A stretch of DNA of 64,000 bases from Phytopythium helicoides (taxonomy: Eukaryota > Oomycota > Peronosporomycetes > Pythiales > Pythiaceae), in the NCBI GenBank assembly GCA_024867545.1, contig JANFNE010000031.1, positions 248,001-312,000 of the forward strand, given 5' to 3'. The notes under the pieces are model-generated. The model had not been told where the DNA came from. It ran no database searches and saw only the letters and a program-made list of their open reading frames with translations. This document shows positions 10,145 through 21,345 of the stretch, in pieces (position 1 is the first letter of the stretch; every line of letters starts with the position of its first letter). The position numbers were made by a program, and so were the translations under genes.

Positions 10145-13024
10145 ATGCTCCGCTTATGGGGTGTAGCGCATCTCGCGTTGGTCACAGTTCATGCCGCGTA
10201 CTACGCACCAAACGCCTTCCTCGGGACTTGTTTGACAGAAGAATGGGTTCGCGACATGGAGGTCTATCTCGGTGTAAACGCATCCGACAGAAACCCAGTA
10301 ACAGGACAACTCATCAACCCGTTCCTACACGCTGCTCTTCCAGGCGCTCGATACTCGGTTGGCTCTGCGATTATGTTTCTCTCGCTAGCCTGGAAGAAGT
10401 ATAACTAACCCATGATCATGTGATAGCTTGTTGATTATCGAACATCCAATCCATCTGCCTACTCGCCCTCATGTATGCCAAACACTGACACCATCTACGG
10501 ACCAGATGCGGAAATCGATCCACAGACTGGCGCTGTCACCTCGATCGGGCACGTCGCCGGCTCGATGGTGTACGAATTGAATGAGGGTGCGGTCCATCGC
10601 CTCAACACCATGGTGTTTGCCATTGTTACAGCAGAACTCATCGGGTACAACGTGTCCATCTACTACACGCCCGGGTCCGGAAATATTGCTGATCGGCTGT
10701 CAATGGACTCGCCGCATGCCCAATGCACGCCTGTGATTGCCAATGCAGCCGTGCCCTCTCGCGTTGCCTTCTCCGAGAGCTCATGGCTCACAATGGGTTC
10801 CATCGGCAACCGAAATATCCGAGGCTTATACACCACACGAACATTTATCGCCGGCGGGCTGAATGCAACCAAGTACCTAACTCCGTTTAGTGCTGACTTT
10901 TGGCGAGACTATGTCGATAACGAGGATCTCATCAGCGAACTTGCTTTTTCCTATCTCAACAACTCGAAATACTTCCCACCTAACGCCACCTATTGCAAAG
11001 ATGGCGACTACGGATGTCAAGATCATTGCCAGCGCATGTACGCGTGCACACTCCGCGAGCTGGAGGGCAAAGAGTGTCTTGTGATTGTGGCTGCACGACC
11101 AACAGATACAGACTACTACTGGCCCGCGTTGATTTCAAATCTCAACATCCCTGCCTATGTGTGCTTCATCGGCCGCGCAGCATTACAAAACTACGTCCTC
11201 GACATGCATGCGCAGGACAAGGGTGTGCTATTCTATCTTAACTACCCCGATGAATTCATCACGCAGTATCCAGGGATGTTCACCCGCATATCAATGCCGA
11301 GGGGTACGGCCAAAGAAGTTGACATGAATACGGACACTTTTGGGGAAAACGGATACGGCCAGCCAACGAATAATCCCGTGAGTGTAGAAGGGTTTGACGA
11401 CTCGATCCAAAAACTCGCAGCGTACAGCTTGCTATTCGATCTCACCACAAATCCCATCCTTGGCGTTTTTGGTCGTATGCGCATCCCAGACGCGGATCTG
11501 GAGAGCATCCTTAACCGATATATTGCTCTCACGAACGACTCGGGCTCGAATTCCCAGCGGATCCATACTTCAATTCAGCATGTGGGTGGATTCGAGACAA
11601 CTACGCTGTTTGGAAGGGCTGGATGGCTACACCATTGCCACTTTGTACAATTCAAGACCACATGAATCATTTGATGAGCAATTGCGACAACCAATCTGCG
11701 AGCCGGGAGATCGTGTTTGAGTGGAAAACGCCAGACCCGACCAATAGCTCGAAGCCATATGTATGTGATGGAGGAGTAATGGAGCTGCCGCCACCACTGC
11801 CCACAAGCCGCTCTTGTGAGTGGCTGCTAGAGAACACTGATACCTGGATTGAATGGATCTCGGACAAGGCCAGTATGCGATGAAACGTTTTATACATACG
11901 AAGTTGCAGACTGCTCAGCAGATAGCCAGCGAGATGTCACTTTCCATTGGCTTCTGCCTGACCCAGACAACGAATCCCAGTCGCTCGAATGCGTCGGTAA
12001 TTTGCCCGACATGCTGCAGACTCACTGCGATTACATGCCCATCAAGTCCACTGCGTTCGGAGTAATCTCAATATTTGTTTGGGTTCTCATCGGTTTCATC
12101 CTCACATCGATGGTGCTTGTCGCCAAGTATCGACACATCCCTGTCATTCGTCGTTCCCAATACGAATTTCTTGAGATCATGCTACTCGGTGCTCTTTCTG
12201 TTTCCTTCTCGATCTTCGTGTATGCTGGTGCTCCTACCGATGCCGGATGTGCCGTGCGACCTGCTATGCTGTCGTTGGGTTTCACGCTCGTATTCGGATC
12301 CCTCGTCGTCAAAACACTGCGCGTGTATCGCATCTTCAATACCAAGAGAATGAAGCGCGTGGTGCTGCCGACGCGCACCATGTTCAAGTACTTGGCAGGG
12401 TTTGTGCTTGTGGACGTGGGGATTCTCCTGGGGTGGTTCCTCGCCGACTACCCTTCGGTGGAAATCATCATGGAAAAGGTCGAAGGGGCTCCTTCGGACG
12501 TTGTTGCGCTCACAACCGCGTGCTCATCCTCGGGGGTCGTCTTCAGCGCGCTGATGTTCTTTTACAAGGCTATTCTCCTCGGCACGGGCCTGTTTCTCTC
12601 GTTCAAGGTGCGGAAAGTGTCTTCAGACTTTCAAGAAGCCATCTGGATCTTCACGTCATCCTCCGTCGTGGCCGTTGCAAGTCTGTTGCTGTTGCCGCTT
12701 GCGTATATTGCACCACTAGGAGCGTTGGTCTTCTACATCTTTTTCGCCTTGGTGCTGTTTTTCGCAACAGCGGGTGTCGTGGGGCTCATGCTCATCCCAA
12801 AGTTCCTGCGGCACCGCAAACAGCTCGCGTCCGTGGCCAACACAAGTGACGCCGCGTCATCCGAAAACAACAACAACTCCAAACAAAGCGTCAGCGAGCA
12901 GCTCGGAGCGCCATCCGCAGCCGAGTCGTCCTCCTCTCCAGCAGCCGCCCAACCGAAGCGAGGACCCAGAGTAGCCCCGACATCCGAAGCGCTCGCAGGA
13001 GCCTCTGTGCCATCCACACGCTAA
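10145..13024 (+). CDS. Class C GPCR-like receptor with large ectodomain (GPCR-A)
   Basis: Exon 1 (10145-10357, 71 codons) encodes a signal peptide and YAPNAFLGTC. A GT-AG intron lies at 10358-10426, with an ACTAAC branch-like sequence inside. Exon 2 encodes an ectodomain with several N-glycosylation sequons and Cys, resembling periplasmic type 2 (OpuAC-like) ligand-binding proteins around GHVAGSMVYELNEG. Then come seven hydrophobic segments of the 7tm_3 (GABA-B/mGluR) type, including SLGFTLVFGSLVVKTLRVYRIF, and a Ser/Asn-rich tail. Two opposite frame changes interrupt the region before the TM domain: one base missing at about 11551-11556 (before ADPYF) and one extra G at about 11866-11871 (before PVCDETF). 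The paralogues at 27.6 and 33.5 kb read through both sites, and the original frame is regained here. About 936 residues if both are corrected. Likely a plasma-membrane sensor; ligand unknown. Confidence 0.85.
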
Positions 13025-13406
13025 ATAGACATCTCCGTGAATGCATTTCCGCTTTGCAATGCCGCGCATGGACGCATCATTGCCCGAACTGCAACTGCAA
13101 TGCCGCAAGAAGATCTCCATCACACGTCACGTCACATGAGACACGGCAGCGTCTCCGACAAACCTCACTCGTTCCAGTGCGTTGCGCTCCGTCCACTGAC
13201 AACTGGTTAGGAAAAGCGGCACCGTGTGCCGTTCTCGTCCGTTTTCGTGCTCCAAAGCACGCGCGGCTTGCATACCTGGCGTGAATGCGCGGCTCGCGGC
13301 GTCTATTTGCGCGGCCGACAGCTCTCGAGGACGCGCAGCTCACTTCCCGATCGCCTCTCGACCTCATCAGGCTCCTCTTCCCCTCTGCATCTCCAGCAAT
13401 TTGGCC

Positions 13407-15325
13407 ATGACCAGCGCGGCGGACGACCAGTGGCTCTCGCTCGCTCGTCAGTGGATCACGTGGGACGTGAATCAAGACACCAAGCGAGCGGTGCAGGCGC
13501 TCGTGGACGCCAACGACGTCGCGGCCCTGCGGAAAATGTTCGCGTCCCGCATCGAGTTCGGCACGGCGGGGCTGCGAGCGGCCATGGCGCCGGGCCCAGC
13601 GGCCATGAACGACCTTGTGGTTGTGCAGACCACGCAGGTGAGACCGTCTTGCAACTTTCGAGAGACGATGGAGGAGGATCAAGCGCTGACGTGTCACGCG
13701 TGGCGTTTTGCGTCCATGTCGAGCAGGGCATCTGCTCGTACCTGGTTGAGGTCTTTGGAGACCAAGAGGCCAAGCGCAGAGGCGTCGTGCTCGGCTACGA
13801 CCATCGTGCGCAAGGCTCGCTGAGCTCCAAGCGCTTTGCAGAGCTCGCGGCGGCTGCTTGTCTCCATGCGGGCTTCAAGGTCTACCTGTACCGCGGTTTT
13901 GTGGCGACGCCCATGGTGCCGTACGCCATCGAGCAGCGCGGATGCGTGGCCGGTGTCATGGTCACGGCGTCGCACAACCCCAAGGCCGACAACGGCTACA
14001 AGCTCTACTGGGCCAACGGCGCGCAGATCATCCCTCCGCACGACGGACGCATCGCTGCTCGCATCCTCGAGACTCTCGAGCCGTGGGCCGATGCAGGCTA
14101 TCAGGGGGATGTCGAGCGCGTCGTCTACAGTCACCCGAATCTCATGGATCCGACCGAGGAGCTGCCTGCCGCCTACTTCAAGCAGGTCAGCGCTTCGCTC
14201 TGCCGCTTCCGCGACGACAACCGCGCGTCCAAGATGCCCATCGTGTACACGGCCATGCATGGCGTGGGTCACGCTTTCACGAGCCGCTCATTTGCAGCTT
14301 TCGACCTGCCCCCGTACGTTCCTACACCTGAGCAGCTGCTGCCTGACCCCGAGTTCCCGACCGTGGCGTTCCCGAACCCGGAGGAGGGCAAGGGAGCGCT
14401 CAAGCTTGCTATGGCTGCAGCCGAAGCTAGCGGCGCTCGCCTCGTGCTTGCCAACGACCCTGACGCCGACCGATTGGCCATCGCCGAGATGAATCCGGCT
14501 ACTCGTCAGTGGAAGATCTTCACGGGCAATGAGATCGGCTCGCTGATCGGTGCGTGGGAGCTCGAGCAGCACCTGCGACTGCATCCGGACGCCAAGCGCG
14601 AGGACCTTTACTTCGTGGCCTCCACGGTCTCGTCCAAGATGCTCAAGGCCATCGCCAAGGCCGAAGGTTTGCGCTTCGAGGAGACGCTCACGGGCTTCAA
14701 GTGGATGGGCAACAAGACGGACGAGCTGCGTAAAGCCGGCAAGACGGTGCTGCTCTCGTACGAGGAGGCTATCGGATTCTGCGTCGGTGACGCCGTCAAG
14801 GATAAGGATGGCGTCTCGGCAGCTGCTGTAGTTGCCGAGATGGCCGTGCACCTCGACAAGTACGCGGGCGGCAAGACGCTCACGCAGCGATTCGAGGAGT
14901 TGTGCGACCGCTATGGTCACTTTGTCACGCGCAACGGCTACGTCATCTGCCACGAGCCCACCAAGATCGCCGCCATCTTCGAGCGGCTACGCAACGGCGG
15001 CAAGTACTGGGAGTCGTGCGGCGAGTACGCGATCGAGAGCATTCGCGACCTCACCACTGGATACGACAACGCCCAGCCTGACAACAAGGCGGTGCTCCCA
15101 GTGAGCTCGAGCACCCAAATGATCACGTACACGTTCGTCAACGGCTGTGTCGCTACGCTGCGCACGAGTGGCACGGAGCCCAAGCTCAAGTTTTACGTCG
15201 AGCTCGCTGGCCGCAGCGGCCAACCGCGTCCCGAGGTTGAGCGCGAGGCCGACAAGCAGGTGTGGGAGATCATCAACCAGATGCTCGAGCCCGAGAAGCA
15301 CGGTCTTGCCCCACCTACACTCTAA
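13407..15325 (+). CDS. Phosphoglucomutase/phosphopentomutase (PGM2-like)
   Basis: Alpha-D-phosphohexomutase of the PGM2/PGM2L1 branch, interconverting hexose-1-P and hexose-6-P (or ribose phosphates) in the cytosol. Start at the ATG at 13407 (MTSAADDQWLSLARQW). A phase-0 GT-AG intron occupies 13638-13726 between VVVQTTQ and GICSYLVEV; the spliced protein is 609 residues, as expected for PGM2. Key sites: RIEFGTAGLRAAM near residue 50; active-site phosphoserine loop TASHNPKADNGYK with Ser159; metal loop DPDADR with Asp321, 323 and 325; sugar-binding SYEEAIGF; phosphate-binding RTSGTEPKLKFYVE near the C-terminus. All catalytic residues are present and the frame is clean. Neighbouring genes are functionally unrelated. 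Confidence 0.95.
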
Positions 15326-15565
15326 GTCCTCGCAGGACCACTGAGCAATGCATAGATAGTGAACACAAACATATACGACAACGCTTACCAATGGAAGCTG
15401 CCGAGACACGCGCTCGTCGTTCTTGTTGTTTCGTTTAGTTTTGATCTCGTTCTTGTTTTTCAGGTTTCCTGTTGTGTGGGTTGTGTTTCTTGGGTTTCTG
15501 GTGTGGATAGTGTTGCATGTATACGACACGAATGCGCGTGGTCGTCGGAGCTTAAGCAGCGCTTG

Positions 15566-18470
15566 CTAGTCGCTCTCTGGGGCGGCAAAGTACATATCCT
15601 GAATCGCAAACTGGAGCGACGGAGACGCCTGCACGTCGTCCTCGACTGCGTCTGCAGTTGTCTTCGACTTCGCCTTCTTGCTCTTCCTGGTCGAAGACTT
15701 TGTACTCTTGCCATTCACTAACTGGGGCTTCAAGATCGCAATCGTTGGCTCAACCGGAGACGTCGTCGACAGGTTCGTCGACATCGCTAGGTTGATGCTA
15801 GCCTGCAAGTCTAGCGGAGGCACATCGCGTCCGTTGGCAAACTCTGCACCAGTGCCATCTCTACCAACGGCATCATGTGGGTGTCCATCAAAAACAGGGG
15901 ATCCACCAATGCCGAAGTACGAGTCCATCTCCAGCACAAAAAGTTGTTGCTGGTCACCAAAGGCGCCATCAGACGAAGCACCATTGGCATCCGAAACAAA
16001 CTTCATGCTCTGGCTTGGACCTCGACGCTTGACCTCGAGCACTTGACCAGCAGGATGTGTTGCGTCGATCGCACGGAACGTCACCTTGGGGTGGGCCCAA
16101 AGCGGCAACGATCGCTGAGCAAATGTGCGCAGCTCGCTCTTGTTGTTTCCCTTCAGTTCGCCGATCTGAGCTGAGCAAGCAGACTCCATTGGTTCGTGCT
16201 TGACGGACAAGGATGACGGCGAGCCTCCAGTCGCTCCAAGCTCCCAGGTCTTGAGAATCACAGCGGACGCCTCGAATCCAAACAAACTTGCTGATGTCTT
16301 GGAATGCTTCACATCCGCAGACTGACTACCACCCGACAGCCACTCGGCCGAGGAATGGTCAGCAACACCACGAAATTCAGGAGATGTAGGCGACTGGGAT
16401 TGGACGGGAGCCACTCGCATATCATACACCTTCAGAGTCGAGGCACAGCATACTGCGAGACGCTGGCCGTCGTGAGCAAAAAGGCACGAAATGCGTCGTC
16501 TATGGCGTCTTCGTCGCGCTTCGGCATCTGAGGACTCGTCGAAGTACCCACTCAAGTCCATCGACAGATTTGTCGAACTTGCGAGGTGGTTGAAAAGTGC
16601 CTGCGATGCGTCAAGGGCCGAGCCGACGAGCGTTCCTCCATTTGCAGTCCCGTCTGGAATGTTTACAGCAGGCGTTGTTGGCGTGTTTCTAAGTTCATGG
16701 CGCAGCTTCAGGACTTGTTGCATCGTGCGACTTTCCGGAAAGCGAAAGTCTGCGCAAAAGTCACTGACTTCGCGCACGGGCATGGCAAATACAGTGGACG
16801 CACTGAGGTCGGCTGACGATGCTGCGAGGTCATCCACCTCGGGCAGTGAAGGCACAACCACCTCAGTGGCAGCGAGATCCACCACATTCGCGTGGGTATC
16901 CGCACCAATACGAGCTCCTTCGGGGTGAATTGCAAATACGTGGCTTGTACCATGCGCCGACGTCACACTGATCCACTTTGCGTCTTGGCTAAATGCGATA
17001 TCTTGAATAGTTGCGTGGGTGATTCCGCGCTGCAGCTTGTAGAGAAGTTGAGCGCTACCCAGTCGGCTTCTGTTAGCCGATTTGGATCCCGAGATACCGC
17101 CCTTGACGAGAGTATGAAGAGGGGGTGCAAGTCGATACACATGCAAGTTTTGGCCCTTGGTGGAACCCGTCGCTAGCAATGAGCCCGAGAAGTCAAATGC
17201 CAAGTTGACAAGTGCCGTTGCATGGCACTCAAAGTTGCACACAATCTGCTGCGTTACCAGGTCCTGCACAATGACCCAGCCAGCGAACGACGAGGTTGTC
17301 TGTTGAGCGCGGCCCTCCTTCCGCTTCGTAAAGTTCGAGTCAAACGGTGATACAGGACTCGAGTTGGCATTCGTCTTCAGCTGGGTTGCCATGCCTGGCT
17401 TGCCAGGAGAAGACGATAGGTAAGGCGCAAGAGTAGCCTTGCCGATGCCCGACAGATAGTACAGCCCCGAAGCAACGTTCTGGGCAACGTCAATAGCCGT
17501 GTATGATGGAGAAGATCCAAGCAGCCCTGAAGTAGTCGTCGGCATTGAGGATTGTGGCGCTGCCGCAACCGCTCGCGCTGGCGATGACCCGTACGGCATC
17601 CGAGACACTCCGCCCATGAGCGCTTCAATATTCGCAACATCGTCCGGGCTTCCAGCAGATCCGCAGCTGCAGTGCGCGTTGCAGTCACACGTCGATGTGT
17701 ATGCCTCTCGTGCGTACGTGTCGTTTGCTCCATCAGGATGCGAGACGCGGCCCGGGTACGCGATCCAGCGCGCGCCGAGCGCGACGGCGGGCGACGCCGT
17801 GATAATCTTGCGCACCAGCTTGAAACTAGCGAGGTCGTACAGCAGCAGCTCGCGCGTCTCGCACAGCACGGCCGCCCACTTGCGGTTGACTTGGATATCC
17901 ACCACGAGCGACGGCGTCGGCGGTAGCGCGCACAGGATCCTATCGTTCGCATCAGGGTCGTCAGCATCTTTCCATTACACCACCCACCCACACCGCAAGC
18001 TCTGTTCGCCGTACCGCTGCTCGGAGAGCGAGAAGACTGTGAGGAACTCGCTGTCCTCACTCATGGCGTCCACAAGGTCGGCCGCGTCCTCATCTTCCTC
18101 CTCATCCGGGAGAATCACCGGCGCCGACGTCACAAACAGCCCACAAAGATCGCCACCTGGCGCCTCAAACAGCCGCAGCATGCGCGCGCCGTTGAGCCTC
18201 GGTCCGTCCTTGCCCGCATCCATCTCAAGCTGCCCCGCAACACGAACATGTCAACCTCCATCCCGTCCTTTCTCCAAAAGGGAAATCTGTCGGGAAAAAA
18301 AAAAAACTAACCTGCACGGGCGCCACGCGGTCGCTAGCGGACGAGAAGCCGTCGACGCGCAGCACGCGCCAGCCAGCAGGCGAGCACAGCACGAGCAGCG
18401 AGCGCGCGCCGACGCGCTGGAGCGCGCAGAAGGCGGCGCCGCGCGCGTCCGCAGCCCCCGCGGCGCTCAT
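15566..18470 (-). CDS. BCAS3-like WD40 autophagy protein
   Basis: Three exons: 18470-18312, 18229-17994 and 17939-15566, with GT-AG introns of 82 and 54 nt; spliced length is about 922 residues. Start at MSAAGAADARG. It matches the BCAS3/plant ATG18f-h group: an N-terminal beta-propeller with VVDIQVNRKWAAVLC, the PROPPIN-like blade pair ATALVNLAFDFSGSLLATGS and ATIQDIAFSQDAKWISVTS, a long insert, and a C-terminal BCAS3 region (FLRHELR-like stretch, VTFRAID, and a basic KSTRKSKKAKSK tail). In animals BCAS3 acts with PHAF1 at phagophores; the role here is inferred from homology. It starts 338 bp from the divergent LAMTOR5-like gene. The frame is clean once both introns are removed. Confidence 0.85.
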
Positions 18471-18808
18471 GTCGGTCTCTGGCGCTCGCGGAGAAGCCTG
18501 GCGTAGGTCGAGGGGGAGCTGGAGGCGCTCGAGAGGGCGCGGATCCGACGCAGGAGTGTCGCTGCCGCCGCGTGGGTGAAGGTGGCGCCGCGGAAGCCTC
18601 GATGTGACGCAAGCCCCTCGCGAGGAAGAAGCCGCGCATTCACCAGGGTGACTTGGCCCCAGTATGCGCAGATTCTGCCGACGTTGAAGCCTCGCTACCC
18701 TCGAGAATTTGGTGTGGTAGACACCAATTTTTTTCATTGTGAAGAAAGGGAGGGGGTATAGTGGGCGCAAGTCAAGAAAGGCCATCACCAAGGAAGCGCT
18801 TGGCAAGC

Positions 18809-19127
18809 ATGAGCGTGCAGGGCGTGGTGCTCAACGACGCACACGGGCTGTGCGTGCAGGCGACGGGGGACCTGGCGTACGTGGCGGCGGAGCAGGCGAG
18901 CGGCTTCTTCACGTCGATCGCGGAGAAGGCGATCGACCTGGCGGGCGCCCGCGGGCGGAGAGGAAGACGCGGGGGACGAGGACGCCGAGCTGGAGGCGCA
19001 GACGCTGCCGATCGTGCGGCTCGAGACGTCCGCGCGCACGCTGCTGGTGGCCAAGGTCGAGACGGACGGCCGCGAGCGCACGATGGTGGTGTCCAAGCCG
19101 CGCGGGGACGCCGAGGCGGCGGCGTAA
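18809..19127 (+). CDS. LAMTOR5/HBXIP-like Ragulator subunit
   Basis: Small roadblock/LC7-fold protein of about 106 residues. The first part (MSVQGVVLNDAHGLCVQATG, then AAEQASGFFTSIAEKA) and the second part (LPIVRLETSARTLLVAKVE, then RTMVVSKP) match the HBXIP/LAMTOR5 pattern in order, with a Gly/Glu/Asp-rich loop between them. The two parts lie in different frames; one single-base change at about 18942-18953, in a GGGCGCCCGCGGGCGG tract, joins them, and the stop is TAA at 19125. LAMTOR5 is part of the lysosomal Ragulator scaffold that recruits Rag GTPases and mTORC1. The very GC-rich site makes a sequence error the likeliest cause of the frame change. Confidence 0.75.
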
Positions 19128-19520
19128 GGCGAGGCGAGCACGTAACGAGATGAAGCGGATTCAAGGACTGGCACACATTGGTGGGATTGTTCACGCCCCT
19201 ACGGACGGGGTTTTACATCTAGCACGCTTGACGCAGGGCACGACACACGAAGAGAGGGGGACACGAATCTCCCCCGCCCTCCTCCTCCTCCTCTTCCTCC
19301 CGACTCCACGATACGACACCTACCCGACAATGGAAGTGGCAACGACTCTGAGTCATGTTTCGGAGGGGTTCTACGCGACTCGCCGTGAATAGATAGAGAG
19401 GAAGGGGGAGAGTTCTAGCGGGGGGAGCAATAGATAGGACACACGCACGGCTTGGAGCGCTCGACGGCGGCTGCCTAGCACACGTGCTCCTCCTGGTTGT
19501 TGACCGCGCGCGGGAAGGCG

Positions 19521-20200
19521 CTAGGGCTGGGACTTGCACGCGCCGAGCTTGCTCAGCGGGACCTTGTCGACGGCGCAGTCAGCTGCGGGGTCGACGCTCT
19601 TGGTGGGCGTCTGTTCCGAGGCGTTGGACGACGACGTCGAGGCCGTGGACGACGCCGACAGCGAGACGGACAGCGAGCGGCGCAGCGACGACGCGTTGCG
19701 GCGCAGGAAGCCCAGCGGCTGCTTGGCGGCGGCGAGCGAGAGCCCCGAGGCGAGCGCGGCGGGCGACTCTCCCTTGGTCGCGAAGAACTTGTCGAGTGTC
19801 TGCTCGAGCGCGAGCTTGACTGCATCGAGGTCGTCCTGCGGGTGCGGCGTCGCTCTGCGGGTCGCGCCAGTAGTATCTCTGCCAGGAGAAGAGCGCCTTG
19901 CCCCACTCCTGTCGTTCGTCTGGCCGAGTGCGCGCTGAGCTCGACCCGCACCGGCGCGCCGAGCGTGTAGGTCCTGTCCTTGACGAAGACTTTTCGCGCC
20001 TCGAGGAAGAAGCTGTTGGGCACGGCATCATGGCGCTTGTGCGCCTTGACAGCCAGCTTGCAGCCCGAGAGCCGCACCTCGCCCACGAGCCGCCGACACT
20101 CGCGCGACGCAAAGTACCGCAGGAAGCCGTCCTCGAGCGAGAAGAAGCACACGCGCGGCCGCGCGCGCTTCTCGTGCAGGATCAGGTAGCCCTGGCGCAT
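19521..20200 (-). CDS. PH-domain protein
   Basis: About 225 residues. Starts MRQGYLILHEKRARPR at 20200 and runs through a pleckstrin-homology fold: GYLILHE, CFFSLEDGFLRYFAS, GEVRLSGCKLAV, NSFFLEARKVFVKDRTYTLG, and a C-terminal PH helix ERQEWGKALFSWQRYYW. Two single-base frame changes are needed, at about 19915-19930 (just before the helix) and 19845-19856 (before DDLDAVKLALEQTLDKFF). The last 90 residues are Ser-rich (RRNASSLRRSLSVSLSASS), possibly phosphorylated, and end at TAG 19521. Likely a phosphoinositide-binding membrane adaptor; no catalytic domain is attached. Confidence 0.7.
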
Positions 20201-21345
20201 GTTGCAGATAGCGAACGCTCCAGTCGTCTACGCTGCTGGCTGGCGATCAGGCAATGGCGAGCTGCGCGCCGTGCTTCAGGCCGGCGATGGGGCGTGGCGG
20301 TTGCGGCAAAATGCTGCGATGGGCTACGCCTATTCTTATGGGCGCATGGGCGGCTGGAAATAGCCGCCGTGCCACCTGTTGGATCCCCTGGCTCTCACAT
20401 GGGTTGACTATGGTAGAGGAGCCGCGAAGCAGTTCAGTCCGCCTCGAAGCCAGCTGGCGGACCACGCGCGGAGAAAGTGGCGATTTTTTGGCGGGACGGA
20501 AGAGGAAAGGTATGGGCGTTTGTATGCGAGGAAGCCGGTTCGAAATCGCGAGTTTGGGGACGGGCTGAAAATCGCGACTTGAGGCGGTTCAAAATCGCCG
20601 ACACGGCGGACCTGAGATCGTGCCGGATGGACATGGATGGCACAAGATCGCGTCTCCACTGTCGCACTACACTGTAAGTGTAGTGCGACAGTGGGGACGC
20701 GATCTTCCGACTGCGACGTCCCACGTTGACCCCAAGGCCGCTCATTTCGATGGACAGGATCCCATGGTTGGCTCTACAATTGGTCGGAGGGACGACCTGC
20801 TGGTGGGTGACCTGTGAGGAGGCGTTGACATACTCGACTGGCTTCGACCTGCTCTAGTCTCACGTTTGACATATCCCCGGTGCCAATGGCTGCCAGGGCT
20901 CGAAGACATGGCGAGCTGCCACTTATACAGCTATGGTGCTGCTCCCGGCGGGCAGCGTGAGCTCCGAACGGGCTGACTGCTATTTCGTTAGCAATCCATA
21001 GACTTGAGATGGGGAGTTCCTTGCTCTTTTATTGTGATCCCAGCCATCTCTGTCGCGCGCGAAACGAACCTTGAAGTGACGAGCACTAGGACTCTGTTCA
21101 TTGCAGATGCCGGTGTTCTGCATCAATCGAATATAATCATCGCAATCTAGGACCGCTCTCGCGGTGCTCGGGTACTTTTTGGCAGTGTACAATGCGGTCA
21201 AGGGCAAGTATATTTGTGCATGGTGCTCATGGGGTTCTTGTGAGGTTCCCAGAAACAGACTCCACCTTGCAATGAATGCCGATATCCATTGCTGAACCTA
21301 GAGGCCGCATGATAATTGCAGGCTAGCTAAATCGAGACTGCGACA
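20201..21345. other. Intergenic region with hairpin and repeated AAATCGCG-like words
   Basis: No gene recognised. Between 20480 and 20710 the words GGCGATTTT, AAATCGCGA, AAAATCGCGA, AAAATCGCCGA and AGATCGCGT recur, ending in a long hairpin. The remainder, to the LRR gene, is featureless at this resolution. Confidence 0.5.
20644..20706. repeat. Near-perfect 30-bp inverted repeat (hairpin)
   Basis: Left arm 20644-20673 and right arm 20677-20706 are reverse complements except at one position (T at 20655 opposite G, a G-U wobble in RNA), around a 3-nt loop GTA. The arm begins AAGATCGCGTC and contains ACTGTCGCACTACAC. It lies in intergenic DNA downstream of no clear gene end. Confidence 0.85.
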
